A stretch of 64,000 bases of DNA from Oscheius onirici (lineage: Eukaryota; Nematoda; Chromadorea; Rhabditida; Rhabditidae). A model generated the notes under the pieces. That model saw only the letters and a program-made list of their open reading frames with translations, ran no database searches and was not told the DNA's origin. The stretch is from contig OW051469.1 in the NCBI GenBank assembly GCA_932521025.1, positions 5,282,398-5,346,397 of the forward strand. The letters are read 5' to 3'. The number at the start of each line of letters is the position of its first letter. Positions within the stretch are counted from its first letter, which is position 1. Made by a program: the position numbers and the translations under genes. Positions 21,817 to 33,124 of this stretch are shown here, piece by piece.

Positions 21817-23513
21817 TTAAGAAGCAGTCTGTGTTTTTCTGTTCGACTGAACCATGGTTATCGGGGTTGCAGAGGCTTTGCTTCCATTAGTAGCAGCCAC
21901 TCCGACAGATGGTTTCAGGCCTGAAATTTGTTATTTCCCGATTAAAAAGAGAACTTACAAAGTATCTGCTTGACAGCCACTCGGTAGTCCTTGATTCCGC
22001 ACAACACAATGATCGGATCAATTACTTTAGGCAGAGTGCTCAAGAACGAGAAAATGACGGTGGCACTACCGAAAGAAATGTTCAAATTGAGAAGAGGAAG
22101 GGTCAAATAGACTCCTGAAGGGATATGGACCAGGAAGATAGGAATAATTGTCTGAAAATCGCTTTTGGTACAAAAAAAGTGAGAGAAACCTGTATGAGCA
22201 AGGTGATGAAAATCTGCTTCTGGAGGTTGACATCCCTCATCTTGATGCTCTGTTTTTGCAAGTTGGCTATCTCTTTTTTGATCTTGAAACCACAGAAAAG
22301 GATGAGTCCGATTGAGATGTAGACATAGACGTAGTGGTTCAGAAAAGGAGCAATGGAAACAATTGACCAATCACCGGAAGGCTCCTGAACATCACTTTGT
22401 TATTCTCTAACAAAAAATCGAACTAACCTTTAATTTGAAAAGCAAATAGGCAATATTATCGCCTTCTTTCATCTCGAACACGTTCCGTACCTCGGCCTCC
22501 ATTTCCTATAGAGTTATTCCAAAAGGATACTTTTTCATCCCACCTGACTCATCTCATTAGCTCTACAAAGAACAAAAGCACAAAAGCAGATGTACAGAAG
22601 ATGAAGGAGATAAAACGCGAAGATAATGGCTTGAATATCTAGTCGGACTGCTATTTTATCCTTCCACGATGTTCTGAAAGAGCTCATAACCATTTAAATA
22701 AAGGTTACTGACCTGCAGAGTGTAACGTATCGATAGACAAAGTGTACAACGACGAGACTGATCCAAATTTCATAGAAGATGCAGTAGAGAATAGGTCCAA
22801 GTATGGCCAGCTGGGTGTTTCCGATGAAACCACCGTGGTTGAAGACCAGCCAGCTATTGTTCCCAATGTAGTTTATCTGGGAAAGACGAATTTTGACAGT
22901 AACTACGTGAGGACGGATTGGCGCAGTGGCAGGAGGCGCCAGCGTCAATCGAAGGGTCACAAGTTCGAGCCCCGCCTCAGCCCAACCAAGGCCTCCACCC
23001 TTCCCGAAGGTCGGTAAATTGGTAATAGCTTGCTACGAAGTAAAGGCGTTCCTGGGAACAGGTGGGCACTGTGGAACGTTTAAAAAGCCCCTCGCTATCT
23101 GGCCCCTCAGATGCACCCGCTAGCCAAAGGCTTGAAGAAGGGAGAATACTTTACTTTACTTCACTTTTTATCTGGGAACGCTGTATGAAAGTTTTCATGT
23201 TTCCTGCTTCTTCCTTCATGATATTTTCTGCTCATTTTTTTCAAGTTTTCTGCGTGTAATCCTGGTAAAAGTTGTAATGTAAGTAACTTTGCCCAAACAA
23301 TTTCGAAAATCCTCCGAAACTTACCGGCATCCCGAAGAACACGACCAGGGCGTAGACCATTTCAAAAACGGCATAGCCGACCATCAGCCACTTGTACTTG
23401 CCGATGTGTTTCCGTGAATAGCGACAGAGAATAACGACGAGAAAACTGTTGAGAAGGATGGCGAGAACAGTAGCTCCAGTCTGGGCGCAGGCAACGATAT
23501 CGGAGAAGGACAT
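21817..23513 (-). CDS. str-type seven-transmembrane chemoreceptor
   Basis: The start is at 23513 (MSFSDIVACAQTGATVLAIL). TM1 and TM2 show LLNSFLVVILCRYSRKHIGK and YKWLMVGYAVFEMVYALVVF, the IGxYKxLM loop typical of C. elegans Str/Srj receptors. The next exon has NNSWLVFNHGGFIGNTQLAI and LYCIFYEIWISLVVVHFVYR (TM3), then DIQAIIFAFYLLHLLYICFC. The last third includes KQIFITLLIQTIIPIFLVHI and DPIIVLCGIKDYRVAVKQI, the conserved TM7-to-tail region. The tail ends NRKTQTAS, TAA at 21817. Such receptors usually sit in sensory cilia and detect odorants. Intron 1 is enlarged by a SINE on the other strand. All motifs look intact. Confidence 0.85.
22905..23170 (+). mobile_element. tRNA-derived SINE in receptor intron 1
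   Basis: The head shows a polymerase III A-box-like TTGGCGCAGTGGCAGG (about 22917-22933) and, 29 bp on, a B-box-like GGTCACAAGTTCGAGCCC (22955-22972). The 5' part therefore resembles a tRNA. A non-tRNA body of about 150 bp follows, and the 3' end carries a short tandem tail (ACTTTACTTTACTTCAC, about 23147-23163). It is antisense to the host gene. Boundaries are approximate because no clear target duplication was found. Confidence 0.6.
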
Positions 23514-23858
23514 CCTCTAATCAAAATGTTAGTAAAAAGACCAAAAAACCACTAAGTGATCGGTCAACTGACTAATTTGCTCGTATCATTCTCCGTAAAA
23601 TTACCAGTATTGAATTAGAGAGGGAGAAAAATGTTTAGAGATTGGATCTTTTCAGAGTCTTCTTGGGAGATAATCAAGAGTCTATTGAAATAGGCGAACA
23701 CTGCTCAAGGGGGAGAGAAAATAATAGTAGCTCAGAATAATATCAATATCAAATGGACGACTTTACCCAGCGGAATTGTAAGAAAATTTGGTTTTCTGTG
23801 TTTGTGCGTCGGTATAGCTACATAAAAGTGGGCAGTCAGTATTGAGAGACTCAAAACA
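23514..23858. other. receptor upstream region, outside the left arm
   Basis: Unique sequence between the chemoreceptor start codon and the outer edge of the left inverted-repeat arm. It presumably carries the receptor promoter. No feature was recognised. Confidence 0.4.
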
Positions 23859-24304
23859 AAAATATATTGTGCAAAAGAGGTGTAAGATGAGTAACACTCG
23901 TATTGCCGAAGGGTTGAGAAACGAAGCCAATAACCTCTCTGGTTGTCATTTCGCCCATACGGACTGCAAAAATGAGTGCAGGTGCAAATAGCGATTAACG
24001 TTTTCACTCCTTTTTAAAGATCATTCAGCTGACGAGCGTTCTAGGAGAGACCAGTCCCACACCCACAGCTGCTACCTTTGAATTAAGTTGGGTCAAAGTG
24101 CCAGACGCTTTTTTGAGAGAAAAAGTTTAAAGTTTGAGAAATCAAAAGAGTAAGCTTTTAACGTGTCAAGACTTGTCGAAAACCACAGTAATCCCTTTTT
24201 CATCTAGTAGCCATCAGTCTGCTAGCTCGTCTCCTCCGAAGGCAGTTGCTTCTCCAGGTATGTCTCCAGCTTCCAGTAGATTCTACCCAAGCCTCTTCCA
24301 GGAA

Positions 24305-25896
24305 ATGAGATGTCTGGTTCTCCTGCTCTTCCTGACGTCCAAGGCCGATTGTCTAGGCGATCGCGGCTTCAAGCAGTTCTGCACGTCGGAGTGGCTGGAC
24401 AGTAGCCACGACAGCAGTCTGACAGACCGTTGCAATCCACCGAAAGAGAAGAGCACGAAGACTGGCTGTCAACAAACCTTCAGTGTGCCGGAAGGAGTCT
24501 CGCTGGACGATGCCATGGAGTCGTGCAGGACCAAGATGCCATTCACATTAAACTCGCCGGCCACAACAGGGACCTTCAAGCCTGGAGAACAGATCACCTG
24601 TCATTGGGTTAGTCTCTTTGAACTTGAGAGAATTGAATCTTTCAAAATCCCAGGCCAACTGTGACGAGAGTTCTCTTCTCTTGGGACGCAACTGCTACTC
24701 TGTTGCCGGTGAATGCGAGGGTGAATGGAAAGAAGCCGAGTTGGGGACCACTAGTCCGATCAAATGGCTCTCGATGTTCTTCACCAACGCTCCTCTCGTC
24801 AAATATGCTGCTACGGCCCGGAACAAGCCTCAACCTGGAGCCGTTTATCATCGAGGGATCATCCATCGGAACGATTCTAACTTTCCTCCTATCGGACGTC
24901 TGGCTGTTGTCCTGCAACGTCACCCGGTCAGCGGCATCTATCCCGGACAAAATGTGCATATCTACGACGAGAATGAGCAGATTGACACGGTCTGTCAGAA
25001 GCAGGCGACCAATTTTGAGGAGGATTCCAAGGAGGAAGCAAAAGTCGGAGGTTCGTTTGAAAAGGAGAGGTAGTTGACAAATCATTCCAGGAAATATCCA
25101 GAAGACTAACGAATGTGGAACAGGATGCGGAGCCTATGGACCGCTTTGTGCCGAAGACGGCAGTTGGTGCATGCAGTGTGTTCGAAACCACTTCCAGCCA
25201 CAACTAGTCCAAGGAGTCGTCAACCTCACCCACTTTCACGCTCACTGTTCTCGCAGATGTCGTGGCTGCTACGCTGCCAGTGAATACCACTACACGGCCA
25301 AGTTGCGCGACGGAGCAATCTTACCCAATGGACGCTACTACGTACCGATTGCTGTTCAAGAGAAGACGTCGAATCAGCCACAAGAATGTCTAGCTGAACG
25401 ATCCATGTCTCTCGCTCTGACCTTTCATCAAATGAGAGCTATTTACGTAAGTTTTAATCCTGTACTTGGAAATACAAACGAATTTTAGACGCAAGAATCG
25501 ATGGTTACTAAAGGAACAAGTATTCAAGTCTGGGTAGCCGGCTATCCAAGCAACAGATGCTCCGATGCGGCAAGAATTGCTGTCCAAAAATTTTGGAAGA
25601 CCTCGAGCCAGGCCGGTCTCATCGATGCTCCCGTCATCGATCGTCTTCCGATCTACTGTGTCAATGGAGTTCTTTCTCCAATACCGCCAGGAGGTGGTTG
25701 TAGAAAAAATTCCCGGATCGACGAGTCCTGCTCATGTTGCCGCTGTCTCCCCGGCTACTTTGATGCCCTCACAGTGGAAGAAGTCTCCGGCTACGCCAAG
25801 ACGCAGGGAGCCGAGCCGGGCTACGTCTGTCTGAGCACGAGCAAGGATCGGAAGAATCCAGAGGCTATGCGCTGCGAGACGAAACTCGACCAGTAA
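24305..25896 (+). CDS. secreted cysteine-rich protein, left-arm copy
   Basis: Four exons (24305-24607, 24654-25050, 25091-25446, 25489-25896). The start follows a CTCTTCCAG acceptor. A signal peptide (MRCLVLLLFLTSKADC) leads into cysteine-rich extracellular sequence: CTSEWLDSSHDSSL, QQTFSVPEGVSLDDAMESC, GRNCYSVAGECEGEW, ECGTGCGAYGPLCAEDGSWC, CSRRCRGCYAASEYHY, DESCSCCRCLPGYFDAL. No named domain is clear; the spacing suggests disulphide-bonded modules. The frame stops at TAA 25894-25896 after ETKLDQ, but two codons later the same frame continues into a vWA domain. The 1592 bp are matched exactly by the right-arm copy on the minus strand. Whether the stop is a nonsense mutation, a natural end or a read-through site is open. 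Confidence 0.72.
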
Positions 25897-26796
25897 AACA
25901 AGTATGAGGCCATCATGTTCCACGTTGACGGTACGGCATCAATCCAATGGCCACAATGGGAAATGGTGAGTATTTTGTTTGTCTTTTCGATATAGACACT
26001 GTCGATTTAACTTTTATGTTTCCAGATGACGCAGTTTCTCCTCAATGCCCAGAAATGGCTTCCTCAGCATAGCATGATCATGTTCTGTCACTTCCGAGGA
26101 GCACCTTACGACTATTGCGCCTTCGAGGATCAAGTGAGAAGTCCTTGGACGGATGCTCAATACTATGCCAGTGTACATCGCGTATCGCAAGCAAAAGTCG
26201 CGAACACGCCAAACACTTGGACCTACAGCAGTCTGAACAAGTTTATCGACAGATGGCTGCAGCTCAGGAAGAGCGCAGACTCGAAGGCTCTCCTTTTTCT
26301 CATTACGGACGGTGCGGCCCACGACATGGAGTACTATATCAACGATGGACAAAGACGTCGTCGGGATGTCATTTCCAAAATCCGGTCAAAAATATCCGAT
26401 TTCGGATATTGGATATCGGATAGTTTTCATACCGGATAATTTTTCGGATAATTATCCGGTCGGAGACTTTGACCGGATAATTTTCGGATATCGGATCTCC
26501 GGATCAAAAAGTACCGGATTTATCCGGTTTCGGATATCCGGTATCCGGATCCGAACATCCCTGGTCGGGATGTGATTTCCAAAGCTCGTCAAGCCGGGAT
26601 TCGAATCATTGCCGTCCCTGTCGGATTTACCAGCGACCTGATAAATGACGTCGAAAATCCAAAGGATGTCATCCCCGTGAACGGTTACCACAATCTGGAG
26701 GACGAAGTGAAGAAGACTATCGTCACAGAGAGATGCTTCTACGAGAAACGTCATGTGGATATGGCAATGCAACTGGAGCCACAGAAAGCACAATAG
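25897..26796 (+). pseudogene. vWA-domain continuation, interrupted, left arm
   Basis: In frame with the preceding gene beyond its TAA: YEAIMFHVDGTASIQWPQWE has a metal-site-like D-G-T-A-S (vWA MIDAS consensus DxSxS). Then GTGAGT...TTTCCAG removes an intron (25966-26025) before MTQFLLNAQKWLPQHSMIMF, RWLQLRKSADSKALLFLITD (second metal-binding aspartate) and GAAHDMEYYINDGQ. At 26380-26563 an ATCCGG-rich insertion adds stops. The domain resumes with RQAGIRIIAVPVGFTSDLIN and ends LEPQKAQ, TAG 26794-26796. vWA domains bind proteins through a divalent metal. The same damage is in both arms. Confidence 0.6.
26360..26583. repeat. ATCCGG-tiled insertion flanked by 20 bp direct repeats (left arm)
   Basis: GTCGGGATGT(C/G)ATTTCCAAA occurs at 26360-26379 and again at 26564-26583, with one mismatch. 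Between them is sequence made almost wholly of overlapping ATATCCGG, CCGGATAATTATCCGG and CGGATATC words, self-complementary at many scales. The repeat offset is 204 bp, a multiple of three, but the insert has in-frame stops. The 3' end reads ACATCCCTG (complement CAGGGATGT), which looks like a hAT terminus. Confidence 0.65.
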
Positions 26797-26911
26797 TTCA
26801 TTGCAGTAAAATTCGAAGGAAAATTTTTTGTTGTTTATGAGAGGCTAGAGAGATAGCCTTTATTTTACAAACAGTTTCCATCTCATAACTCCAGCCTCCT
26901 CATGTTTCTCT

Positions 26912-27391
26912 AATAAGTCGAACAAGAGCCAAAACTCAAAAACGAAAAGAAAACGACGAAATTTACTGAAAGACGTTCAAAACTTCATAAAACCTCTTCT
27001 AAGTTAAGATCCCCACAAAGTTTTTAAAAAAAAATCTTAAGACCTCTCATAAGTTTTAAGACCCTCTAAAGTAAAATAGGACCGATTTTACTGTAGGTTG
27101 CTCTTTTTCAACTTCCTTGACTTTAGTCGGCTTCGATATATACTTGTTATAATAGCTATGAGACTTTCCCTGTTCCCTGTGTTATTCCTAGCTTAGATAA
27201 TCTTCAAAAATCCGTCTTGATCGGAGACCTAACTTTAGCCCCGAAAAGCAAGGCATCTCAGTCTCTCCCATTTGTCACATCTCTCACAGTCTCAAAGCCG
27301 TTCCCGCGGCTTTAGCCCCCATATCCCAATGTCGTGACTGGGCAACCAGCAGCAGTTGCGTGAAATCGGGGCCGCCGCAACTGACCACCGG
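26912..27391. other. spacer, left side, upstream of MAM gene
   Basis: Contains several imperfect copies of a TAAGACCTCT(C/T)ATAAGTTT-like word at 26990-27075 and, presumably, the promoter of the MAM-domain gene. No coding sequence was seen. Confidence 0.4.
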
Positions 27392-29991
27392 ATGTTTCCG
27401 CGGCGCCGCCAACAGCCATCCGTCTATCCGCCAATGCCGATTTGCATTTTCCTCCTGTTCTTCGTCTTTTATACAGGTAGGCGCAGTACCAATCTGATCA
27501 TAAAAGAATCTAGGAGAGGCGGTCAGTGACCTGGACTGCGATTTTCAGTCCGAATGTTGCTGGGAAGGCGATGGACTATGGACGATCAAACAGAAACATC
27601 GCTTTAATATCAACGAGTTTAGAAAGACGTTTTTGGTTGGCAGAAGCAGGCAGCCACCAGGTAATTCTTTATTTTTAAGTTTACTAAAAACAACTAATTA
27701 AGAGCCAAATCAAACTCTAAACAATATATTAGTTTTCGCTGAATAGCGACTTCTAAAACTTTTACCTCTGGAGTGAACTGTTAACCAAACAATTTTTAGC
27801 CGGGAACTACATTCTCCGCGAGTCATTCGGAGAGGACGGCCACTACTTTTCCTGTCCGTTTTGTTCTTCCGACGGAACGGTTCTCGTCCAATTCAGGTGA
27901 ACATTTCTTACTGTAATCGAACAAAGATTGACAATTCAAGGCATTGGCAGAGCCCAACGGCCCGCCTTCATATCTGCTACAAAACAGCTAACCAGCTAAC
28001 CAACAGGGAATGTCAACTGGCTTCGACTTCGAAGCAAAGTCAAGTGTCTTCTTACGTTTTCCGAGTGCCCAGAGCTCAGAAAATACATGTTTTTTGATTA
28101 AGCAAAAGCAGAAAATGTTATTTTCCAGCTCCTTTTCCTGTCCGAAACCACAGAAGCCAGCATGGGCTCCGGGACAATCATGATCGACGCCATCAAGGTC
28201 CAGTACCAAGACTGTCATGCTCCAGTTCCTGTGCCAATGGCAGAGTAGGTTCTTTTTCTGAAAGAAGCATAAAGACTGGGAACAGAATCAAGATGATGGT
28301 AAAGACTGTTTTCAGAATCCCTCCTAGGCCCAGAGCCAGGGCTCTTCAGCCGGTTCAAGCTGCCAACAAGACCATTGAAGACGCTTTGGTATGTTTCTTC
28401 CTCATACCTTTTGCGTTATTTTCGTTCTTTTGGAAAAGATTTCAGCTGAGAAGAAACAGTCAACTGTCAGAAGCAGTTTACAAAAAATTCTACCAGCGGT
28501 CGTCTTCGAGAAAAGAAGGGATGAAAAAACTTAAACAGGTAAGAGAAATTGAACAACGTTGTTTCTAATTGTAAGGAGAGTTCCAGGTGGAGTCAAAAGC
28601 GTCTTTGAAACATGGGGCCACGAGGCCTCCTGCATCTCCTAAGTCAACCATAGCTCCGACAGTTCCTCCGCCGTAAGTGATTTTTCGGGAAAACAAGTAT
28701 TTTAAAGTTTAGACCTGCTCCGCAAAGACCACCAATCGCCCTGCCGGCTATTCGATCTGGGAAAGATTTTAATCGTGAGTGTTTTCAAAGGACTGATTAG
28801 AGAGTTGGTAACTTCATTCGGATACTGCAAAGACTTTGATAACATTTTTGATATTTCAGCCCTGAACGATCTTCTCGGAGAACAACTGGCCAATTTTTTG
28901 GATCCTGACTACATGACCAATGACAAGGAAGAACCTGAAGAGGTTCTTTACTCTTTCCAAAAGCACAAAATTGTTCAGATCGATGAGGAAATAGTTCCTT
29001 TGACAGTCGCTCCGTCGATGAAAGCACAGAAGGCCCCAACTCACAGCAGGGCGAGAGATCGTCTCATTATGAACTCTCCAAAAGCGGTGCCGAATCCGAA
29101 AAAGCATACGGTTTGATTAGATCTTGAAGTCTCAAAAGCCCTGTTTTCCAGACAGTACCACCTGCTCCAATTCCATCATCAGCTCCGACTCAACAACAAG
29201 CGAAAATGAACTCGGGAGCAGTAGTTGTGCTGCCAAGGAAGCCACTTCAAGTCAACAGGCCAGCTCCGCTGTCAGAACTTCATCGGTAACTCGTTTATTT
29301 TCTTCTTGACGATTACTTTTAAACCATTTCGATATGTGATCAAAATTATTTTGATCAGTTCAAACGGTACGCGTTTAGGCCACTGCCCATCGGTGTCCCG
29401 GGAGCATGCGACACTCAAGGAGGATGTCTTTTTGAGCATGGATTCTGTTCTTGGAGAGCACCGACAGAAGTTCCAAGTAATGCTCAGTTCCAGCTCTCCA
29501 AAGGTATTTTACGCTTAATAAAATTTTCGACGGAGATGATTCCAGTGGGTCCATCAACCTTCATCCAGGCCAAGGTTCCCTCTGGAGAGGTTTCGATTAT
29601 TCAAGTCGACACTCAGATGAAGGAAAATCATACTGTGCTTTTCAAATTTGTTCTATGCAAAGGCAAATTTTCAGGTAGTTTTCGACGCCCTCGAATGGCA
29701 AACCGGCTCCCGATTAATCGGTTGTTGTTTCGTTCAGAGCAATCTGCATTGTCCATTCGCCACCCCGAGTGAACAGGGCGCGCTCTTATGGCAAATCTCG
29801 AAATTTGAATGTCCGACTGGAACGGATAAGGTGAGAAAAACAAGGACTGACAACTATTTCAGATCCTATTCATTTGTGAGAACTACGGTCAAGAGGAAGT
29901 AATCTGCGGGGTGGACAACGTCCGTCTTCACAAGTCAACCGACATCTTTTTCATAGAACCATGTCAGAAAAACTCGCTCTCATCACTCTGA
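27392..29991 (+). CDS. secreted protein with two MAM-like domains
   Basis: Exon 1 (27392) encodes MFPRRRQQPSVYPPMPICIF, LLFFVFYTG, a signal peptide or anchor. The first MAM-like unit is LDCDFQSECCWEGDGLWTIK, GNYILRESFGEDGHYFSCPF, HWQSPTARLHICYKTANQLT and GSGTIMIDAIKVQYQDC, with the expected C-x-F-E/Q...C-W start and D-x-I-x-V...C end. A low-complexity proline- and lysine-rich linker spans about 28300-29290 (TIAPTVPPPPAPQRPPIALP). The second unit is TQGGCLFEHGFCSWRAPTEV, FDALEWQTGSRLIGC, ICENYGQEEVICGVDNVRLH. TGA is at 29989-29991. MAM domains mediate extracellular adhesion. The gene lies wholly in the spacer between the inverted arms. Exon edges in the linker are approximate. Confidence 0.7.
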
Positions 29992-30732
29992 AATATCTCA
30001 GCAATCTCCGGTGCAATTCCTGTCTGTATATACGAAAAAGTCTTATTTATAAAGGTTAATTACGGAACCCTCGACTATATTCTTTTATATATGTTTTTCG
30101 CGGCTCAATGACTTCATTAAATGTATTTTCCTGGAATAAATAGCCTTCTTTTCGAGTCATTCCGCGGCTCATTGACCACGAACCTATACTTATAGTTCTA
30201 CTGGGATAGACTAGTCTCGTACTCATCACAATTTCCCCGGTAATTTCCCTATTCCCGAGATCGCCTGACCAAAACTTGCGTGTTTCCCTCTGTCTCATGT
30301 CAGTCTACTTTCCATTTTTAGATAGTCTCTTCCCCGTCTCTTTTTACTAGACAAATAGCGATCTTCGGGACCTTGAAGTGGTCTCTCTTTCTGCCTTGCT
30401 AGCCTCTCTACTCGGCCTCTAAATGCAATTGTGACCAGCTTTGAGTTCTACGAGACGAGTTAACTCTGCCGTCAAGTTTAATTTTAGGCTCATCATTGCC
30501 GGGTGGCCAATAGAAGACAAGTGTTACGTCATTTGTTGTCTCTTCCTTGTACTTTCAAATTCTTTCCTTTTTGAAGCTTCTAATCAGACTTCTAATCACA
30601 TTTTTACAACGTCTCTTCCCTGAACTCTACAACATTCATAAACATGCGGTTGAAGTTCTCAGCTTTTCGGATTGCTGTTGAGTCCTAATTTCAGAGACGG
30701 ATATCCTTTCTCAGTATCAGCTTTCCAGGCCA
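29992..30732. other. intergenic between MAM and globin genes
   Basis: AT-rich, with no recognised gene or repeat. Two TCATTCCGCGGCTCATTGA / GTTTTTCGCGGCTCAATGA-like words occur at 30088-30170. Confidence 0.4.
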
Positions 30733-33038
30733 ATGATTTCATCTCTTTCCGTTCCGCGCAGCTCGCGCTCTTTGAGTCCGCAGTGCCGTTCACAGCCCGT
30801 CTCGCCGATCGCTTCGGCCAGGATGATGCAGGAGAGAGGTGAGTTTTACTCGTTCCCTTTATTTTTGATTGGTAACAGATGGTAAAAGATTTGAGGACTA
30901 AATGAACGTACAAACTTCAGGGAGAGTCTTACAAGCTCCTAAGAAATCACTAGATTAGATTGGAAATGGGAAAATGGTGGAAAACGACACTGTTCGTCGT
31001 ATTGACAAAATTCTCAAAAGATGCTTTTCATTTACCTTCAGTGTACTTGAAACTCGTGTTAGGATTGTCTGAATCTCAAAACAATTTGTCTCTCTTAAAA
31101 TGTTTTCGAAAAACAGTTGTTTTCATTCCCGACAATTTTGTGTAAATTTATCAGGAGAATGCGAGCAGCTCAGGTTGTTCCTTTATTTATTCTCTGTATA
31201 AATCTTTTAAAGTTTGTCGTCTTTCCCAGACAGCTCCTGAACTTCGAAACGATCCCCAATCTCTTCTTTGAAACTCTATCTTTCTGCTGTTTTTCATTTC
31301 GAAAAGAATTGACATGTCCTTTTCCCTTCAAGGCAACAATCCCGTGGATGTTTACCTCAGAGCAGCCGACCTCCCCCCTGACCCCTATAATCCGCCTCGG
31401 AATCACACAAAAATAGCAGCTGAAACTCAATTGGCTTCTGGACGTGGCCGTCGTTTTGTGTTCTCATTTCATTCCATTGTATAGTGTCCGTATCCTTCTT
31501 TAGCTTCATTGCTTTCCTTTCTTTTCCTTGTTAGAATATCTAACAAACCCAAGTTTTGTTGCTAAAAAAACAGCTAACAAAGCGGCACGACGGGGCGTCC
31601 ATGTTTTTTTTCGTCTTCCGAGAACTTCGAGCAATTTGCTTCCTTAATCCCCTTGTGTGTGAATTTCCAAACTCTCTTTGATTGCAATGAGGCTAATTCG
31701 AGCGCGCACGCAACTTTCTTTTCCGGGAAAAGGAGGCGCTAGAAGATGACCAGAGACGCTCGATCAGAGTGACTTCACACTTTACATATCCTACGATTCA
31801 TTCGTTCTTTCCTTCCTCCTGTTACCCACCAAAGAGCACATCCACTGATAACTACAAACAAATTTCAAATTGTAGGTCGTTTTCCTCGAATTAATAACAG
31901 TCACATGGTCAGACACGTCGTTGATTGCTTACTGCTTCTGACTCTTCTTGATTACTAGGCTTCTTGATTATTTTCGCTTTTTGATCACCGCGTTGAGAAA
32001 GCCGAGTATGTGAACGCTCAGACCCTGGGCTTCGATTGTGACATTCTCATGGACTTTTACTGCGTTCCTAGGATTTGATCACAGAGTTTCCCACTTTACA
32101 TTTCCCAGTAGTAATAAGAGATCTCCCTTTCCTACTCTGCCTATATTTTCCCACGCTCCCGAATAATTTTAGATTATCACTCGGAGGGGAAGGAAGTTGC
32201 TAATTACCTCCCACCTTTCAGTTCCCCTACTGTCTAAAATAATCTGCTTCAGATATGCGGGGACGAAGTGGATCGCTGTCTTTGACCCGTGGTCTGCCTG
32301 TATGTCCTCAACTGTCACTCAGTCAAGTGGCCTGTCTTCGGAAATCTTGGAAGCACATCAATACTAAAGGTCTGATGGCTGTTTTGGCGAGAGTCTTTCA
32401 AAGGGTGAGGGCAAAGAGAGATATCATTTCTGATTTTCCAGCTTTCATCCTCCTGTACAGCTGCCTCCCGTTCATTTTCTGCTGCCACTCTGGCTTCTCA
32501 GCCTGGCACTATCCGAACAATTGGAGACCACGCCAAATGTCTCTTGAATCTACTGGATCGCTTCTTAGAAGGCGAACAGGGAATTTCTATTTTTGTCAGC
32601 GAAAAAAGCTTTATTCAGGACGAGGAAGAACTCCGAGAAATTGGCTCAAAACACGCCTTTTTGAGTGTCGAGTACGGTGTTACCGTGGAGGATGTGGACC
32701 GTTTCCAAGAGATTTTCGTCGATGTCTTTCTGAAACTTGATGGAATCAAACAGAGCAAAGAGGCTAGGTGAGCTAGGTCAATCGAGATCAACACAAACCT
32801 TTCAGCCGAGCGTGGCGTCTTCTCATCTGCGAAATGGTTGACATTTTCCGCGACGGTTTCGAGACCCAATGTCGCCAGCTACGACGAAAGCACTCTTTCA
32901 ACGCACATACTGAATACTTTGAGCGGTAAGAGTCATTTGGACGAATCAGATATTCCAACTTCCAGACGAGCATCACTAATTCCGCGCAAAGCTTCACTAA
33001 ACTACGATCCGAGAAACATGAGGAGGCTGGAGTTATGA
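30733..33038 (+). CDS. nematode globin with N-terminal extension
   Basis: The start at 30733 (MISSLSVPRSSRSLSPQCRS) follows a TTTCCAG acceptor. Exon 1 is Ser/Arg/Pro-rich and ends GTGAGT, followed by a 1.4 kb intron. The globin fold begins LSLSQVACLRKSWKHINTKG, LMAVLARVFQR. The next exon holds TIRTIGDHAKCLLNLLDRFL, where the His of GDHAKC fits distal E7, and EIGSKHAFLSVEYGVTVEDV, where the His of SKHAFL fits proximal F8. The final exons give SRAWRLLICEMVDIFRDGFE and a basic tail ending PRNMRRLEL, TGA 33036-33038. Heme ligands look intact, so oxygen or redox binding is likely. The last 29 coding bases (33010-33038) are inside the right inverted-repeat arm. A possible AATAAA lies at about 33057. 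Confidence 0.8.
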
Positions 33039-33124
33039 GATGGAAACTGTTTGTAAAATAAAGGCTATCTCTCTAGCCTCTCATAAACAACAAAAAATTT
33101 TCCTTCGAATTTTACTGCAATGAA

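Larger units (their letters stand above)
23859..26911 (+). repeat. left arm of a large inverted duplication (3053 bp)
   Basis: Position x pairs with 59921 minus x on the opposite strand. Every open frame compared between arms translates identically, so divergence is close to nil. The outer edge is at AAAATATATTGTGCAAAAG (23859) and the inner edge at CATGTTTCTC (26911). The inner 29 bp are the reverse complement of the end of the globin coding sequence, without the rest of that gene. Confidence 0.92.

Noticed and set aside
25892-26025. Intron removing the TAA (CA|GTAAAACAAG to TTTCCAG|ATG)
   Set aside because: The splice signals are fair, but the join shifts frame and hits TGA at once; a 16 bp intron would also be needed for the other option.
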